Of a stretch of DNA of 64,000 nucleotides, positions 10,878 through 20,791 are shown piece by piece. A program made the translations under genes and the position numbers. The notes under the pieces are model-generated. The model was not told the origin of the DNA, searched no databases, and was given only the letters and a program-made list of their open reading frames with translations. How positions within the stretch are numbered: position 1 is the first letter of the stretch; the number at the start of each line of letters is the position of its first letter. The DNA comes from Limnephilus marmoratus (lineage: Eukaryota; Arthropoda; Insecta; Trichoptera; Limnephilidae), in the NCBI GenBank assembly GCA_917880885.1, contig OU862909.1, forward strand, positions 35,462,405 through 35,526,404, read 5' to 3'.

Positions 10878-11310
10878 ATCATGCCCTCGCCACCCTGCTC
10901 CTCTCGCCTCCACTCTGATCTCCTCAACACCCTGCCACGACACACCTCTTCATTTTTCTGCACTCCTCGTCAGTCTCCTGTTTTTGTTTGCCATAAACCA
11001 TTTCTTCTCACACTTTGGCTGATTACTCAACATCGTGTCGTTTTCTTAATATGAATATTGTGTTAATTATTGATAATGTTTGATTCCAATCCAGTGTAAT
11101 ATTATTATCAGTTAAATGATTTTATGAGTTGAACCGACCGTTGATTGTGTCACGATCCTCGCCACTCTGCTCTTCTTGCCTCTCTAAACTCTCCCAACAT
11201 TCTGCCATGACTCATATCTTTATTTTTCTGCATACCTAGTCAGTTTAAGATTCTTCTCTTTTCTCACCACTGTCACTGTTATTGTTTGACCTGGTTGAGT
11301 AATTTTTACC
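10878..11310. repeat. Diverged direct duplication of pyrimidine-rich sequence
   Basis: The block at about 10880-11030 (CCTCGCCACCCTGCTC, then TTCATTTTTCTGCA and CAGTC) recurs at about 11155-11310 (CCTCGCCACTCTGCTC, then TTATTTTTCTGCATAC and CAGT). The spacing is about 270 bp. The second copy is more diverged. Open frames across it are probably chance. Confidence 0.6.
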
Positions 11311-11544
11311 GAGTAAAATTTTGGGCCGCGCTTGTGTAATCTACCTATAGATGCCAAAATTGTAAGTTTCGCTGACGATACGATTCTCCTCATTAAATCA
11401 AGTAACTGGAATTATGTTTATTTGAAAGCAAAAAGGGATATAACTGTTTTTAAAATATGGTTAGCCAATAATACGCTAACAATGAATGTGACTAAAACTA
11501 AATATTTTATTTTTATTTTTAACTTTTGTGAGTAATTTTAATAT

Positions 11545-11773
11545 TTAATTAAATGAAGGCAATATTAGCGAAACTCAATCGAAAATCTGGAAACAGAAAA
11601 ATCAGAAAAAGATATAAAAATCAGAGGAGTGGTAGTGGTAGCAGTGCTAGCGCATTTGCCTGGAAAGCGAAAGGTCCTGGGTTCGAGTCCCAGAGGTGCA
11701 AATATTTTTTTCTAATTTTTCTGTTTCCAGATTTTTTATTTGAGTTTCGCTAATAATGTCTTCATTTAATTTA
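11545..11773. mobile_element. Palindromic element carrying a tRNA-like core, nested in a LINE
   Basis: The left arm (about 11545-11610) and right arm (about 11708-11773) are inverted copies. Both read TTAAATGAAG, then TATTAGCGAAACTCAA, then ATCTGGAAACAGAAAAAT from the outside in. The centre of about 100 bp holds a tRNA-like sequence. The same terminal sequence in degraded form occurs at 61391-61450. The element splits the reverse transcriptase of the surrounding LINE and so is younger than it. Confidence 0.75.
11630..11700 (+). tRNA. tRNA-like sequence with GGA (Ser) anticodon position; pseudo-tRNA
   Basis: The T arm is perfect: CTGGG at 11677-11681, loop TTCGAGT, CCCAG at 11689-11693. It includes the full B-box GGTTCGAGTCC. 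The anticodon arm is TTTGC, loop CTGGAAA, GCGAA (11655-11671), with GGA in the anticodon position. The D region GTAGCAGTGCTAGC looks duplicated or expanded. The expected acceptor strand AGGTGCA has no partner upstream. It is probably a tRNA-derived module or relic, not a working tRNA. Confidence 0.55.
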
Positions 11774-12799
11774 AAACTAAATACATTGAGTTTAGCATTA
11801 ATCCTTCCTCCAGTATTCCAGAAAATCAAATTAAAATGTGTAGGTACTTGCCACTAACAAATGATAATTAATATATGCAATTTCCCGAACTTAGAACGGG
11901 TGACTAAAATCAAATACTGAGGTATTATTTTTGACAGTAATTTGAAGTGGAAAGAACATTTTATCACTACAGCAAATAAACTTACAAAAATCAACATACT
12001 TCCATAGACATACTCGCCACTTTCTTAACATGAATTTAATTTAATCTGTGCAAAAAAAAATTCTGAGATTGTTATCATTTAAACTTGGACCAAATGCCTT
12101 ACTCCAATCTTACGAGGAACGACTCCAATATTTTAAGTTTACAACTCTGGATAAAAGAAGAAAAGTTACTGATTTAATGAGTCTATACAAAATCATTCAT
12201 GATAAGCTTGAAACAACTCATTGTCTGAGCAATATTCTTATTAAGGTCTCCAATAGACGCAATTTAAGGAGTCAGAATATATTTCATCTCGAATTATTTA
12301 AAAACAATATTGCATACTTCAATTCACTGTCTCGAATGTGTCGTCTGTATAATTCCATTGAATGTAACCATATAGACATCTACGCAAATAGTCTCGCTTA
12401 CTTTAAAAAGCAAATTAACATTAGACTAACCTAACAAGTAATTGAGAATTGAAAATACTTATATTTGATCTTGAACTTGAATGTGAATGGCTGTTTCTTA
12501 CTCTATTTGTACTTTACTTTTTTGTTTTTCTGTTTTTTACATCGTATATCGATCTTTTTTTATCTTTGTCATCTCTATATTTTATTATCACAATTTTTGT
12601 TATCTCTTTTTATACCTCTGTTTATATTTTGCTATTTCTAATTTCTGTTAACTTCTATTAAACTGTGCATTCTGTGAACATTTTTAAGTGGACTATTAAC
12701 ATCTATGTTTTTTACAATGCTAATCTAATGACTTTTTTATGTTAATACTCTGTAAATGTTCCAAAACAATAAATAAATAAAAAAAATCGATTCACAACA

Positions 12800-12990
12800 A
12801 TTTACTATGAAGTATGCAGTACAATCTTTAGTCGAGTACGGTATTAAAGCATGGGGAGGAGCTAACGCTGTCGCCATTGATCTGATTTTAAAGCTCAGAA
12901 ACTAATTATAAAGATTATACTAAATCTACCGATCACAAGCAATTTGGGTGCCAAACGTTGCACAGGATTCCAAATGCAACAACGCAAAAA
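12800..12990 (+). mobile_element. Small jockey-like LINE fragment
   Basis: The frame reads YAVQSLVEYGIKAWGGA followed after a stop by LIKIILNLPITS. This corresponds to the post-polymerase segment of jockey-like reverse transcriptases. It directly follows the A-rich tail of the LINE at 12790. Confidence 0.55.
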
Positions 12991-13139
12991 AATGTTTTAG
13001 ATCTTTCAATCGGTCGCTATGACTCCTCAATGAGCATCCAGATATGATCGCACTGAGCCATAAATTCTTACATTAATTTATATATTGTGTTGTAAACATA
13101 ATGGAAAAGCATTTCTCGTGAAGAAATAGTAGTAGTGTT

Positions 13140-13400
13140 TGCGGCGAGCGCCGTGTGTGGCCGCCGCCCCCGGTCATATATCTCGCTAAATTGTTTACGT
13201 CCTTGTGTTTCCTCGGGCCATGGATAAACATATTAGCGTCACCGGCACCGGCATCGGCCGCAGTACGAGTGCGGGTCCGGGGCGGGCCATCAGCGCGGGT
13301 AATTATCTCCGACCGCTCTCGTCACGGACACTTCACGTCAGCCGCGACAGGCCCTGATAAGTGCGATCCGTCATCTTTCGATGGCAGTTGACGTGATATT
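13140..13400. promoter_or_regulatory. CpG-rich island, candidate regulatory DNA of the T-box gene
   Basis: This is a sharply GC- and CpG-rich tract of about 260 bp in AT-rich DNA. It has TGTTTAC and GATAAACA (forkhead-like words) and no credible coding frame. It lies about 1.8 kb below the last recognised T-box exon, where the next intron should be. An enhancer is plausible but not shown; a divergent exon is a weaker alternative. Confidence 0.3.
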
Positions 13401-14345
13401 TGGTGTGGTGATATTCGTTTTCTCTAATTAGATGAATTCTTGGAGATGCAACTATTTCAGCAAACTTCGTGGTAGGGCTATTACTGCAGGGCCAAATTGG
13501 TCCAATGATCATATGAGTTAATATTATCATATATATTGTATATACAACAACTACTATGTGTATCGAAGTTTATGGCAGGCCTAAAAGTTGGTAAGAAGGG
13601 AAAAGGGAACTCCAGTGAAAAATATTATGGCTTAAAAAATATTTTTCCCATAGAATAACAAACTTTGATTCTGAATACGTAATTTTAAGTACTTACATAG
13701 AATTTATAAATCGTCATTTATAAACGATTAAAACACAATTGGTTGGTTCATACAACTGAATCTGTTGGTTGATGATGATACCAGTCACGGAACTGAGTCC
13801 ACAGGTCTACATTTCATTGTGGTTTTTTTATGTATATGGAGTAATGGCGTCAATGAAACTCAGGTTTTGTTGTGTAAAAGATTTCATCGTTATTGTTTCA
13901 CATTGTTGACGGAATTGAAATATGATTTAGGCGTTGGAGGACATTAAAATAATCTTTCTATAGTTATTGAAGTGATGATTATTTTATTCTTTAATTATGA
14001 CGCTGACTTTATAAGCGCGGAATTCCTTAATAAAAGCTTCTAACTAATAACGGTGACCGGACAACTCAGAATCATGCAACTTCAACACCTTCTTTTGAAA
14101 AGTCATTAAAAGTTATGAAAAAATATATTTTAAAAATGGTTAGGTGGGTTACGTTAGGTTAGATTAAGGCCTATTTTGCTATGGGCTACATGCAAGGTGA
14201 GTTTCAAATTGTTTGAGGTTATGATCACGTCATATTTGACACTTTCCGCATATTAGAATTCGTTTTACCGCACTGTGGTACCGAACTCTAGTTCCCCAGC
14301 ATTCTGTCTGGGTCCACCAGCAATTTCACACAATACAAAAAGAAG
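13401..14345. other. Intergenic or intronic DNA with a repeat fragment at about 14050-14170
   Basis: Bases 14050-14170 (GACAACTCAGAATCATGCAA, then AAAAGTTATGAAAAAATA and GGTTAGGTGGG) resemble the inverted-repeat element at 20770-20990, so this is probably a diverged half copy. The remainder shows nothing. Confidence 0.4.
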
Positions 14346-14712
14346 ATAAATAAACAAAAAATTTAACAAAACAAAAACACGACTTCAAAAAATGCACTAA
14401 AAAGTAAAAAAATAATTTCGTATTCTTCTACAACTTTATAATCAACCTACCCTTTCTACTCATCAATATGTACGTACGACTGTTATTTTTGGAGTCGGTG
14501 TCGGCGGGAGAGGAGCTGTCAAGTGAACACGCCGGGCCCCGGGTACCTTGGTTGACACCGACTCCAAAAATAACAATCGTACCTACATATTGATGAGTAG
14601 AAAAGGTAAGTTGATTATAAAGTTGTAGAAGAATACGAAATTATTTTTTTTAGTTTTAGTGCATTTTTTTAAGTCGTTTTTTTGGTTTGTTAAAATTTTT
14701 GTTTATTTTTTG
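14346..14712. repeat. Long hairpin element with GC-rich 51-bp loop
   Basis: Arms of about 157 and 159 bp (14346-14502 and 14554-14712) are inverted copies. They meet at GGAGTCGGTGTC and GACACCGACTCC. The loop (14503-14553) is G+C-rich and includes GCCGGGCCCCGGG. The outer arm is A/T-rich. It could form a long double-stranded RNA hairpin if transcribed with the T-box intron. The family is not identified. Confidence 0.8.
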
Positions 14713-14739
14713 ATTTTTAGTGAATCTGAAGTACACTAA

Positions 14740-15168
14740 CTAATTCGATTAAGATTCGGCCGAGCATCGTAAATTTGTTCTTCAGAATTGGAGAGTTCCG
14801 TTACTTTGTCATGGATCCCGCATAATCAGAACCTAACCAAACTCTCATCAAACTACCCTTGAAGTACATCCTTTCCAATAAAAAAAGAATCATCGAAATC
14901 GGTTGGCGTGATATTGAGTTATTCGTCCATTTGTCGCGCGTCCACTTGATGCAAATTTAAGACTTATATGATTTTCTCATGGATGCCATTGTCAGAACTG
15001 GACCAAATTAAAATGGGACCACACGGGAAGCACCAGCTTTCAAATAAAAAAGAATCATCAATATCGGTTCACCCAGTCGAAAGTTCTGAGGTAACAAACA
15101 TAAAATTTTTTTTTTTTAAAATACAGTCGAATTGAGAACCTCCTCCTTTTCGAAGTCGTTTAAAAATA
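14740..15168 (+). repeat. Dispersed insect repeat fragment (CTCCTCC...GAAGTCG end)
   Basis: Contains GAATCATCGAAATCGGTT, a second AAGAATCATCAATATCGGTT, and an end reading CAGTCGAATTGAGAACCTCC then TCGAAGTCG. I recognise this tail as a very common repeat of lepidopteran and some other insect genomes. It lies 30 bp from a T-box exon, in the intron. Confidence 0.6.
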
Positions 15169-15197
15169 GATATTAATGTTAATTATGGTTCACTTAC

Positions 15198-15362
15198 CAA
15201 CTGGTTCTGATACGCCGTGACCGCCGTAAAGATGGACTCAGGGAAGATGAACGTCTTGAAGTCCTCCTGCTCGAGGTCTGTGATGGGCGAGTTACCCGAC
15301 CCCTCTCGCCTCCTCACCAGGTGGATGCGGGGCTGGTACTTGTGCATGGAGTTCAGCACCAA
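15198..15362 (-). CDS. mid/H15: T-box transcription factor, midline/H15 (Tbx20) class, coding exon b
   Basis: This exon of 55 codons reads LVLNSMHKYQPRIHLVRRR, then SPITDLEQEDFKTFIFPES and IFTAVTAYQNQL. The signatures LNSMHKYQPR and TAVTAYQN are T-box hallmarks. The ...FPES.FTAVTAYQNQL form fits insect midline/H15 and vertebrate Tbx20 rather than Tbx2/omb. The acceptor is TTTCTAG before TTG at 15362 and the donor is GTAAGT after TTG at 15198; both junctions are phase 0. The product is a nuclear DNA-binding regulator used in heart, segment and neural patterning in insects (family knowledge). The following exon, with the end of the T-box, was not found below 15198. Confidence 0.93.
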
Positions 15363-15399
15363 CTAGAAATCAACATTCATAACGTCAATACTCCATCTG

Positions 15400-15480
15400 A
15401 TGTACTCAACTGGTCGGCTTATCTTTTTCTTTCTTCCTACAGCATGGGTCTTTTCAAGATCCAAGAATTCAAGCACAGAG
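15400..15480 (+). mobile_element. Short LINE C-terminal fragment
   Basis: TTTCTTTCTTCCTACAGCAT then GGGTCTTTTCAAGATCCA matches the SYNMDFFKTQ segment of the LINE at 3971-4213. It is short, so support is modest. Confidence 0.35.
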
Positions 15481-16739
15481 ATCTTCGCTGTTTCGCTATT
15501 GATAGCCGAATCGATACTGACTGGAAATCGATATACGCTGACAACATTGGAGGTGTTTTCTACGAATTCACAATTCCAAACGCCTAATGGACAATGTTGA
15601 ATTGAAAACTAACCTAAAAGAGCATTGGCAGCCTGCATTTACTTTATGACACTAAACGAAAGTTAATTAGTTAATGAGGTATTTAGTAATATTTCAATCA
15701 CTTTCGCTTCTCAAAGATCGAACGGAATAAATTGATCTCGTCTTAGATGCATTATTTAAGTCTATGTATCGCGTATACGACTTCTTTCAATTCCAATAAC
15801 GTTGTTAGTTCAATCCGTTCATTAAATAGGCCAGTAATTTTGCATAACCAAAGACATTATTTAAAAAAAAGTGTGTATGTTGACAGTTAACCGAACATGT
15901 CTGATACTTGGGCCGTAAAATTATCAGCCACGATAACTGACCGTAGATGACGGATTTAGTCAATATCGTATTGATATAGGGCTTTATCGATCGTCCATGA
16001 GAGACCTCCAAGCTTACTCCTTACTTTCCTTACAGAACCTTTGCATTGTGGCGGGTAAACCATAGGGTATCTTATAAGTAAGTATTTCATTTTTAAAAGT
16101 AAGTAGCTTCTTGATGATACTTTCTCTCGAATAATACAATAATTGATGCATGTATACTATCACCTCAAAAACTATTTTAATAGTATAACCATAGTATTAA
16201 AAAAAAGAAGTTATTAGCCACGGCACAGCTTTGAACACTTTGAAGGGATACTTCAAATCTTTGATTTTGCAAAGGCACCGCCAGGAAACTGTATAACGCA
16301 TATACGGAATTTTAATAGTCAATTGTACTTCGCGAAGTGAAGGCAATAAACGCCGAAGTGCTCCGTGCATATTTTAACATGTTTTACTGTTTGTAATATG
16401 CGGTAAGTCACCCTTTTAATCAGCGAAGTTATTCTATTACTTACAGTGTTCATTGAAACGCCACGTAAACCTGAGTTATACTCTATTGGATGGACATTAT
16501 AATACACATACAGCTATGACTGATTTACGTCAGTGGGCATTAACAAATAGAAAAATGGATCCCCTGTACAAAACACAATGCCATGTAAAATAAAGCAGCG
16601 AATTACTAATATTTCAATTACGGTTGCAATGTGGCCTATAACAATGTGTAATTCAAATAAACATCGTAGATAGTTGGTATTTTACCTACATGCCTAAAAT
16701 GAAAAAGAAAAATAATGATGGACCAAAAATGTTGTCATC

Positions 16740-16949
16740 GTGTACTATTTCAATAGAATTTCGACAATTCAACAGGATCATTATGGCCAATGGGAAATGG
16801 GTGTGGGTTATATGTCAGGTTTCAGTATGGGATTTTGTATTGGAGCGTTTGTTTTAAGTTATTGGGAAAAATCTGTCCTGATGAAGGAGAAAGTTAAGGG
16901 CCCGCAACACGGATTTGTACCGATTTATTACATATTTCCCTTAAACACG
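16740..16949 (+). other. Unidentified open frame ending at a splice-donor-like site
   Basis: A plus-strand frame with a glycine-rich hydrophobic stretch (GYMSGFSMGFCIGAFVLSYW) reads to AACACG, followed directly by GTAAGTTT. That is a strong donor match. It is antisense to the T-box gene and inside its intron. The family is not recognised. It may be an exon fragment of an inserted transposon or chance. Confidence 0.2.
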
Positions 16950-17452
16950 GTAAGTTTTAAAGCTCTTAAAAAAATATATGTTATTCTTAAAGATAATATC
17001 TAGACTTAGCCCCTGCCGAAACACAAATTATATAAAAATCCCTCGATAGAAAAAAATCGCAAAGTATGCTCAAAAAATTATTATTACCTAACACGTTTGT
17101 TTCAGTTATTTAACAAGTTATATGTATGAAAAAATTCACAGTGTTTCTTTAAATGCTGTTTAAGATAATGCCCGCGAGGTTTTTGCTTTATTTTAAAAGA
17201 GTCGTGTTTTATTAAACATTTTCGCAATTTTCGCATCGATTTTGTCGTTGTAAATGTTTCCCTACACACCCACTCTTCATTGATACCTAGCAACGGCTCC
17301 ACCCCTACCATAATAATATATTGTTCTCATCCATATTTCGTAACTGTCAAATCAGTATACGTTTGCCCTGAAGAAGGAACTGTCGTTCCGGCTTTACTCA
17401 AATGTATAAGTGGTTCAAACAAAGTTAAATTGTTTCATTTATCTATAATGGA

Positions 17453-18363
17453 TAGGGTTGCCATCTGTCCGGCTTTAGCCGGACATGTTTGGCTTTTTGG
17501 GGTCGTGTCCGGCTAAATATTTATATGTCCGGCCTGTACGGCTTTTGTTAGGCTTTTTGTTAGTGTAACGTGATGCACGCAGCGCCTGTAGAACGAACGC
17601 AACGCAAGATACGCAAGGCGCAACGTGTTACGGACGAGGCGGGGGGGTTAGCGACAGTGGTTATTCTTGGTTCGAGATGGTTTTGTTTTTAGTCGGCTCG
17701 TTAGTGGCTCTTTTATGTCAATATATCAAAGTCGAATCAAATGTACGGAAACTTCAGATATTTCAGTCAATGAAGTAATTGACCAGTGTTCACAAATAAT
17801 GGACAATGTAAAAAATGATACACTGGAACAAAATTTCTGCCCAATCAATTTAACCGCAATTTTACAACATTTATCGAGGGTTCACCCAGACCGCATGGAA
17901 GAATTCAAAGAAAACATGAATAATAAATATTTACAAAATTGTCAAAGACTACTTAAACTCTTGGACAAGTGAATTCAGTGCCGAATCGAAACACTTTAAG
18001 TGTGACTTTAGCTGGGGTACCAAGCTGGGAGATGCGTGTTTAATATACAACTGTAACTTGTAACCAATTTTTTATTAGGGGGCATGCATTAGTAATTATG
18101 TGAGCAGTTTTTTTTCCAATCAAGACCCCTCCCCACCACTTGGTGAGATAAATTTGGGCCACTTCGTATATTTTTTTCAAGTAACGTCAGATTTTGCTGG
18201 ACCCCCTCCGCTCCCCCTTTCGAGCTAACGTAATTAATTTATGCCCCCTTATGTATAAATGTTATGTCCAAAATTACTTACATATGTCCGGCTTTTAGGG
18301 CAAAATGTCCGGCCTAATACAGCGCAGAGTCAGGCTTTTTTATTTTAGAAGATGGCAACCCTA
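17453..18363. mobile_element. Complete hAT-like element with perfect 8-bp target duplication
   Basis: Ends are TAGGGTTGCCATCT and AGATGGCAACCCTA, exact inverted repeats. They are flanked on both sides by ATAATGGA (17445-17452 and 18364-18371). An 8-bp duplication is the hAT hallmark. Sub-terminal copies of GTCCGGC occur near both ends. At 911 bp it is far too short for a full transposase, so it is non-autonomous. It sits in the T-box intron. Confidence 0.9.
17667..17972 (+). pseudogene. Short open frame inside the hAT-like element
   Basis: The frame of 101 codons includes CTETSDISVNEVIDQCSQIM and LSRVHPDRMEEFKENMN and ends TGA. The C-terminal two thirds reads like genuine protein, possibly the remnant of the parent transposase or captured sequence; I cannot assign it. 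The N-terminal third overlaps low-identity sequence, so the true start is doubtful. Confidence 0.35.
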
Positions 18364-18371
18364 ATAATGGA

Positions 18372-19037
18372 TAACCACAAAGTTATAGCTACATCCAAAA
18401 GTATATAATTAGTGTGTATTTCAGCTTCCCAATAAATTTCAAATAAATTGAATATTTCTAAACGTTTCCGAAAACATAAAATGTTTTTGAAAGGTGACGA
18501 AATACAGTGTCATATTTCATCATTAAAAAGAATCATATAAGCAATGTAAGATAATTATTAAAAAAAAATCACAAACATTCATATTTTTTTTCTCAATTTG
18601 CGGTCGAAAACTTTGGTTTCAAAGAGGTGTACATTTCAATTCTTCCGTTGTTAACTTCTAGATTTGAATAAAAAAGCTTGGTGTTTTCGCTTTATATATC
18701 TTTTAGATCATATTACGACTCACCAAGGCAGTAAGGGAGCACAATGATTTCCATGAAATTATAATGAGTTGTTTCCGAAAGCGAACAAATTGAAACATAA
18801 CAGATAGCTTTTGGTCCCAAAATCCAACAAAATTTGGGATTAAAGCCTGAAGGGGTTAAACACATTTTAAAGGTAAGCAAGTGTAAGTGAGTCTATTGCA
18901 CAACCAATAATAAATTAAATGATAACTCCGCAATACCATTGGGGTCGTCAGTTGGACTTTCGACTCGCCGGGGATTAAGAAAAGTGAACATGGTACCTAC
19001 GACTAGCATTAAATTTAGTGAAAAGTGAGGTCTTTAC
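18372..19037. other. Intronic AT-rich DNA
   Basis: No motif seen. A GCCTGAAGGGGTTAAA word near 18847 recurs in similar form at about 35858 (GCCTGAGGGGTTAAA), perhaps old repeat traces. Confidence 0.4.
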
Positions 19038-19311
19038 CTGTCCATTTTTGTCCATCTCGTTGTTGGTGAGTTTGACCTTCTCGAAGGAGACGACCTGCTT
19101 GCGCAGCTGTTCGCCCGTGAAGGGGGAGTCAGGGTGTGCGTAAAGGCGCGCGGGTGCGGGTGGGTCCGCCTTGCCTGCCACCAGCCACGAGGAGCGGTGG
19201 TAGGCGTAGCGGTAGCGCTTGCCATCCACAGGCACGATGTCCAGCAGCACGACGTAGCGATGGCCCGCACCCACGCCCGTGAAGGACACTCGGAGGGTCG
19301 GGAACATCCGC
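19038..19311 (-). CDS. mid/H15: T-box transcription factor, midline/H15 (Tbx20) class, coding exon a
   Basis: The exon reads RMFPTLRVSFTGV, then YVVLLDIVPVDGKRYRYAYH, RSSWLVAGKADPPAPARLY, AHPDSPFTGEQL and VSFEKVKLTNNEMDKNGQ. These are the strands and DNA-contact core of a T-box. The words DIVPVD, YRYAYHRSSW and LTNNE place it in the Tbx20/midline/H15 class. The exon begins with the third base of a codon (acceptor CTGTAG, then GCGG) and ends in phase 0 at GTAAAG. The preceding exon, with the start of the T-box, is not found in the remaining 45 kb, so a long intron is likely. Midline and H15 are close paralogues and cannot be told apart from these exons alone. Confidence 0.95.
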
Positions 19312-19760
19312 CTACAGAATAAAATACGAACAATAGTTATAACAAATCATGTCTTTTGATGCTTGACATTTTTAAATCAATCTAAACACATTTCTAAATG
19401 GTGCTTAAAAATGTTGAAATGTAAGCAAGAGGTCCCAATATCGGATGCAAAATTGTTGCGTGGTGGAAAGACTTTTGGGAGGTGTTTTGGGAGGTAGAAT
19501 GATCAAGGGGCATATATTTTACCTACTAACCAAGAAATCTTTTTAGTTGAACATTCCTACTCGCCTTAGCCCGAGATTGAACAATGATTTCGAATTTAGG
19601 TTTATTTTAACAAATAATTAGTAGTCCTAAATTGGTACACATATCTTATTTTTTAACAGCTAATGGACATTCACAATTAATGCATAAGCTAGATGATAAT
19701 AGTTGAACTGTCTCTAAAATTACGAACAGGAAAGCTGTGTAAATTTCCTGACGCTACAGT
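19312..19760. other. Intronic or upstream DNA, nothing seen
   Basis: AT-rich. No exon for the T-box N-terminus was recognised. Confidence 0.4.
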
Positions 19761-20177
19761 TCAATTTGGGAGGCGGCGCTGCCCCGGAAACCATTTATTG
19801 GATAACCAACACTTTTGCCATAGATCACCCCAAGTGGTTCACTATGTTTGTTGACTTAGCAGGAGTGCCCGGCTTCATGGGTGAACTTTATCCGGCGTGG
19901 CGGGCCGGATCAAGAGAGACTGGTTAAGGGAAGTCATTTGACTTCTCCAGCCCGACTCTCTCAACCCATCGCCTTGCACCGCAATTGGAGGGATGGATTC
20001 ATAAGTCTGTAATTCCTGGATACCTTTTTCCTTCCCAAAACTTCATCTCGTTTCTTTCCTCAACTGACCCTCCACACAGCATCCCCAAAGATGAGACAGA
20101 CCCCGAGGGGAATTATTTTCCTCGGGAAGGTTTTTTTACATTAGCTCCACCTCCTGCGTAGAGCTAATGTAAAAAAA
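19761..20177 (+). mobile_element. SINE-like ~400-bp repeat, copy B (full length, palindromic end)
   Basis: Starts TCAATTTGGGAGGCGG and ends GAGCTAATGTAAAAAAA. The last part reads TTTTTTTACATTAGCTCCAC and then CGTAGAGCTAATGTAAAAAA, so the 3' tip has become an inverted duplication. Near 20085-20130 it carries the family's hairpin block CCAAAGATGAGACAG ... CCTCGGG. There is no coding potential. Confidence 0.85.
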
Positions 20178-20785
20178 CTTTCTATATTGTGCGCTTTCAG
20201 CATATTACTGCATACCTATAAATCTGTTGAAAAAAATGAAGCCGATAAATTCTAACCCAATTATTTCATCAAGTCCGACAATTTCAATAAACCCACATTG
20301 CTGGTCAAACATTCGTCGTTCAGTATTCATGGTTGACACCTCCCACATTAACCGTCTCCTGCAGGTGCTCTCACCACCGGGTCTACGTACCACAGGTCAG
20401 CGGACGTGACCTGCTCTGCCACCCACCGATGCCACCCAACGCCGCCTATTGCCACCTGACGCCACCCACTTCCACCCAATAACGCCTACCGGCTCCCGAC
20501 TGCCAGGTACCGGGTACCGGGTACTAGGGATAGATGGTCGTAAGGAATTCTGTCAGCGATACGTCGGACATCAAAATTTGAAATAGTTTATTTGTCGGTA
20601 GTTTGTGTTTAGAATGTCCAAGTTTCTAAACATTTAGAAGGGTGATCCGACAGTTGATACCCAGAAATGATATTTACTATAAAATTATAATTCTTTGTGC
20701 ATTATTTACCAATTTCAAACGAAAAAAAAATTTCAGTTGGTATGATTATCAAAGGAATTTACACACAGTGTCGATTTTTTTGGTT
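20178..20785. other. Intergenic DNA with GCCACC-rich patch
   Basis: Bases 20400-20490 are a degenerate (CCACCnA)n run. ATCCGACAGTTGATACC at 20644 recurs inverted near 46520, so an old dispersed repeat is present. No gene seen. Confidence 0.4.
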
Positions 20786-20791
20786 CCATGC

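Larger units (their letters stand above)
11320..12790 (+). mobile_element. Jockey-like LINE, degenerate, interrupted by a palindromic insertion
   Basis: Starting near 11330 the frame encodes the polymerase catalytic block SFADDTILL and WLANNTLTMN. It is then split by an inserted palindromic element (about 11545-11773). It resumes at about 11880-11990 (VTKIKY, then GIIFDSNLKWKEHF) with a stop in between. At 12048-12434 it continues as QKKILRLLSFK, LQYFKFTTLDKRRK and further conserved C-terminal sequence. Part of the polymerase between 11990 and 12048 is deleted. The copy ends with AATAAATAAATAA near 12770-12780, a typical tail. It cannot be active. Confidence 0.8.
15363..19037 (-). other. Intron of the T-box gene
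   Basis: It is bounded by GTAAAG at 19037 (donor, minus strand) and CTAG at 15363 (acceptor). It contains a short LINE-derived piece, an unidentified frame at 16740-16949 and a complete hAT-like element at 17453-18363. The splice joins GGACAG to TTGGTG with no frame change. Confidence 0.85.

Noticed and set aside
10760..11054. Serine-rich 67- and 76-codon frames
   Set aside because: Antisense overlapping frames in pyrimidine-rich duplicated sequence; no homology recognised.
11630..11700. Functional serine tRNA gene
   Set aside because: T and anticodon arms are good, but there is no acceptor stem and the D arm is altered; treated as a tRNA-like relic.
15321..15600. Plus-strand frames of 88 and 66 codons
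   Set aside because: Partly antisense to the T-box exon and partly a short LINE remnant; no independent gene.
19034..19333. Alternative minus frame and antisense plus frame across T-box exon a
   Set aside because: Shadow frames of the true T-box reading frame, which has clear homology and splice sites.
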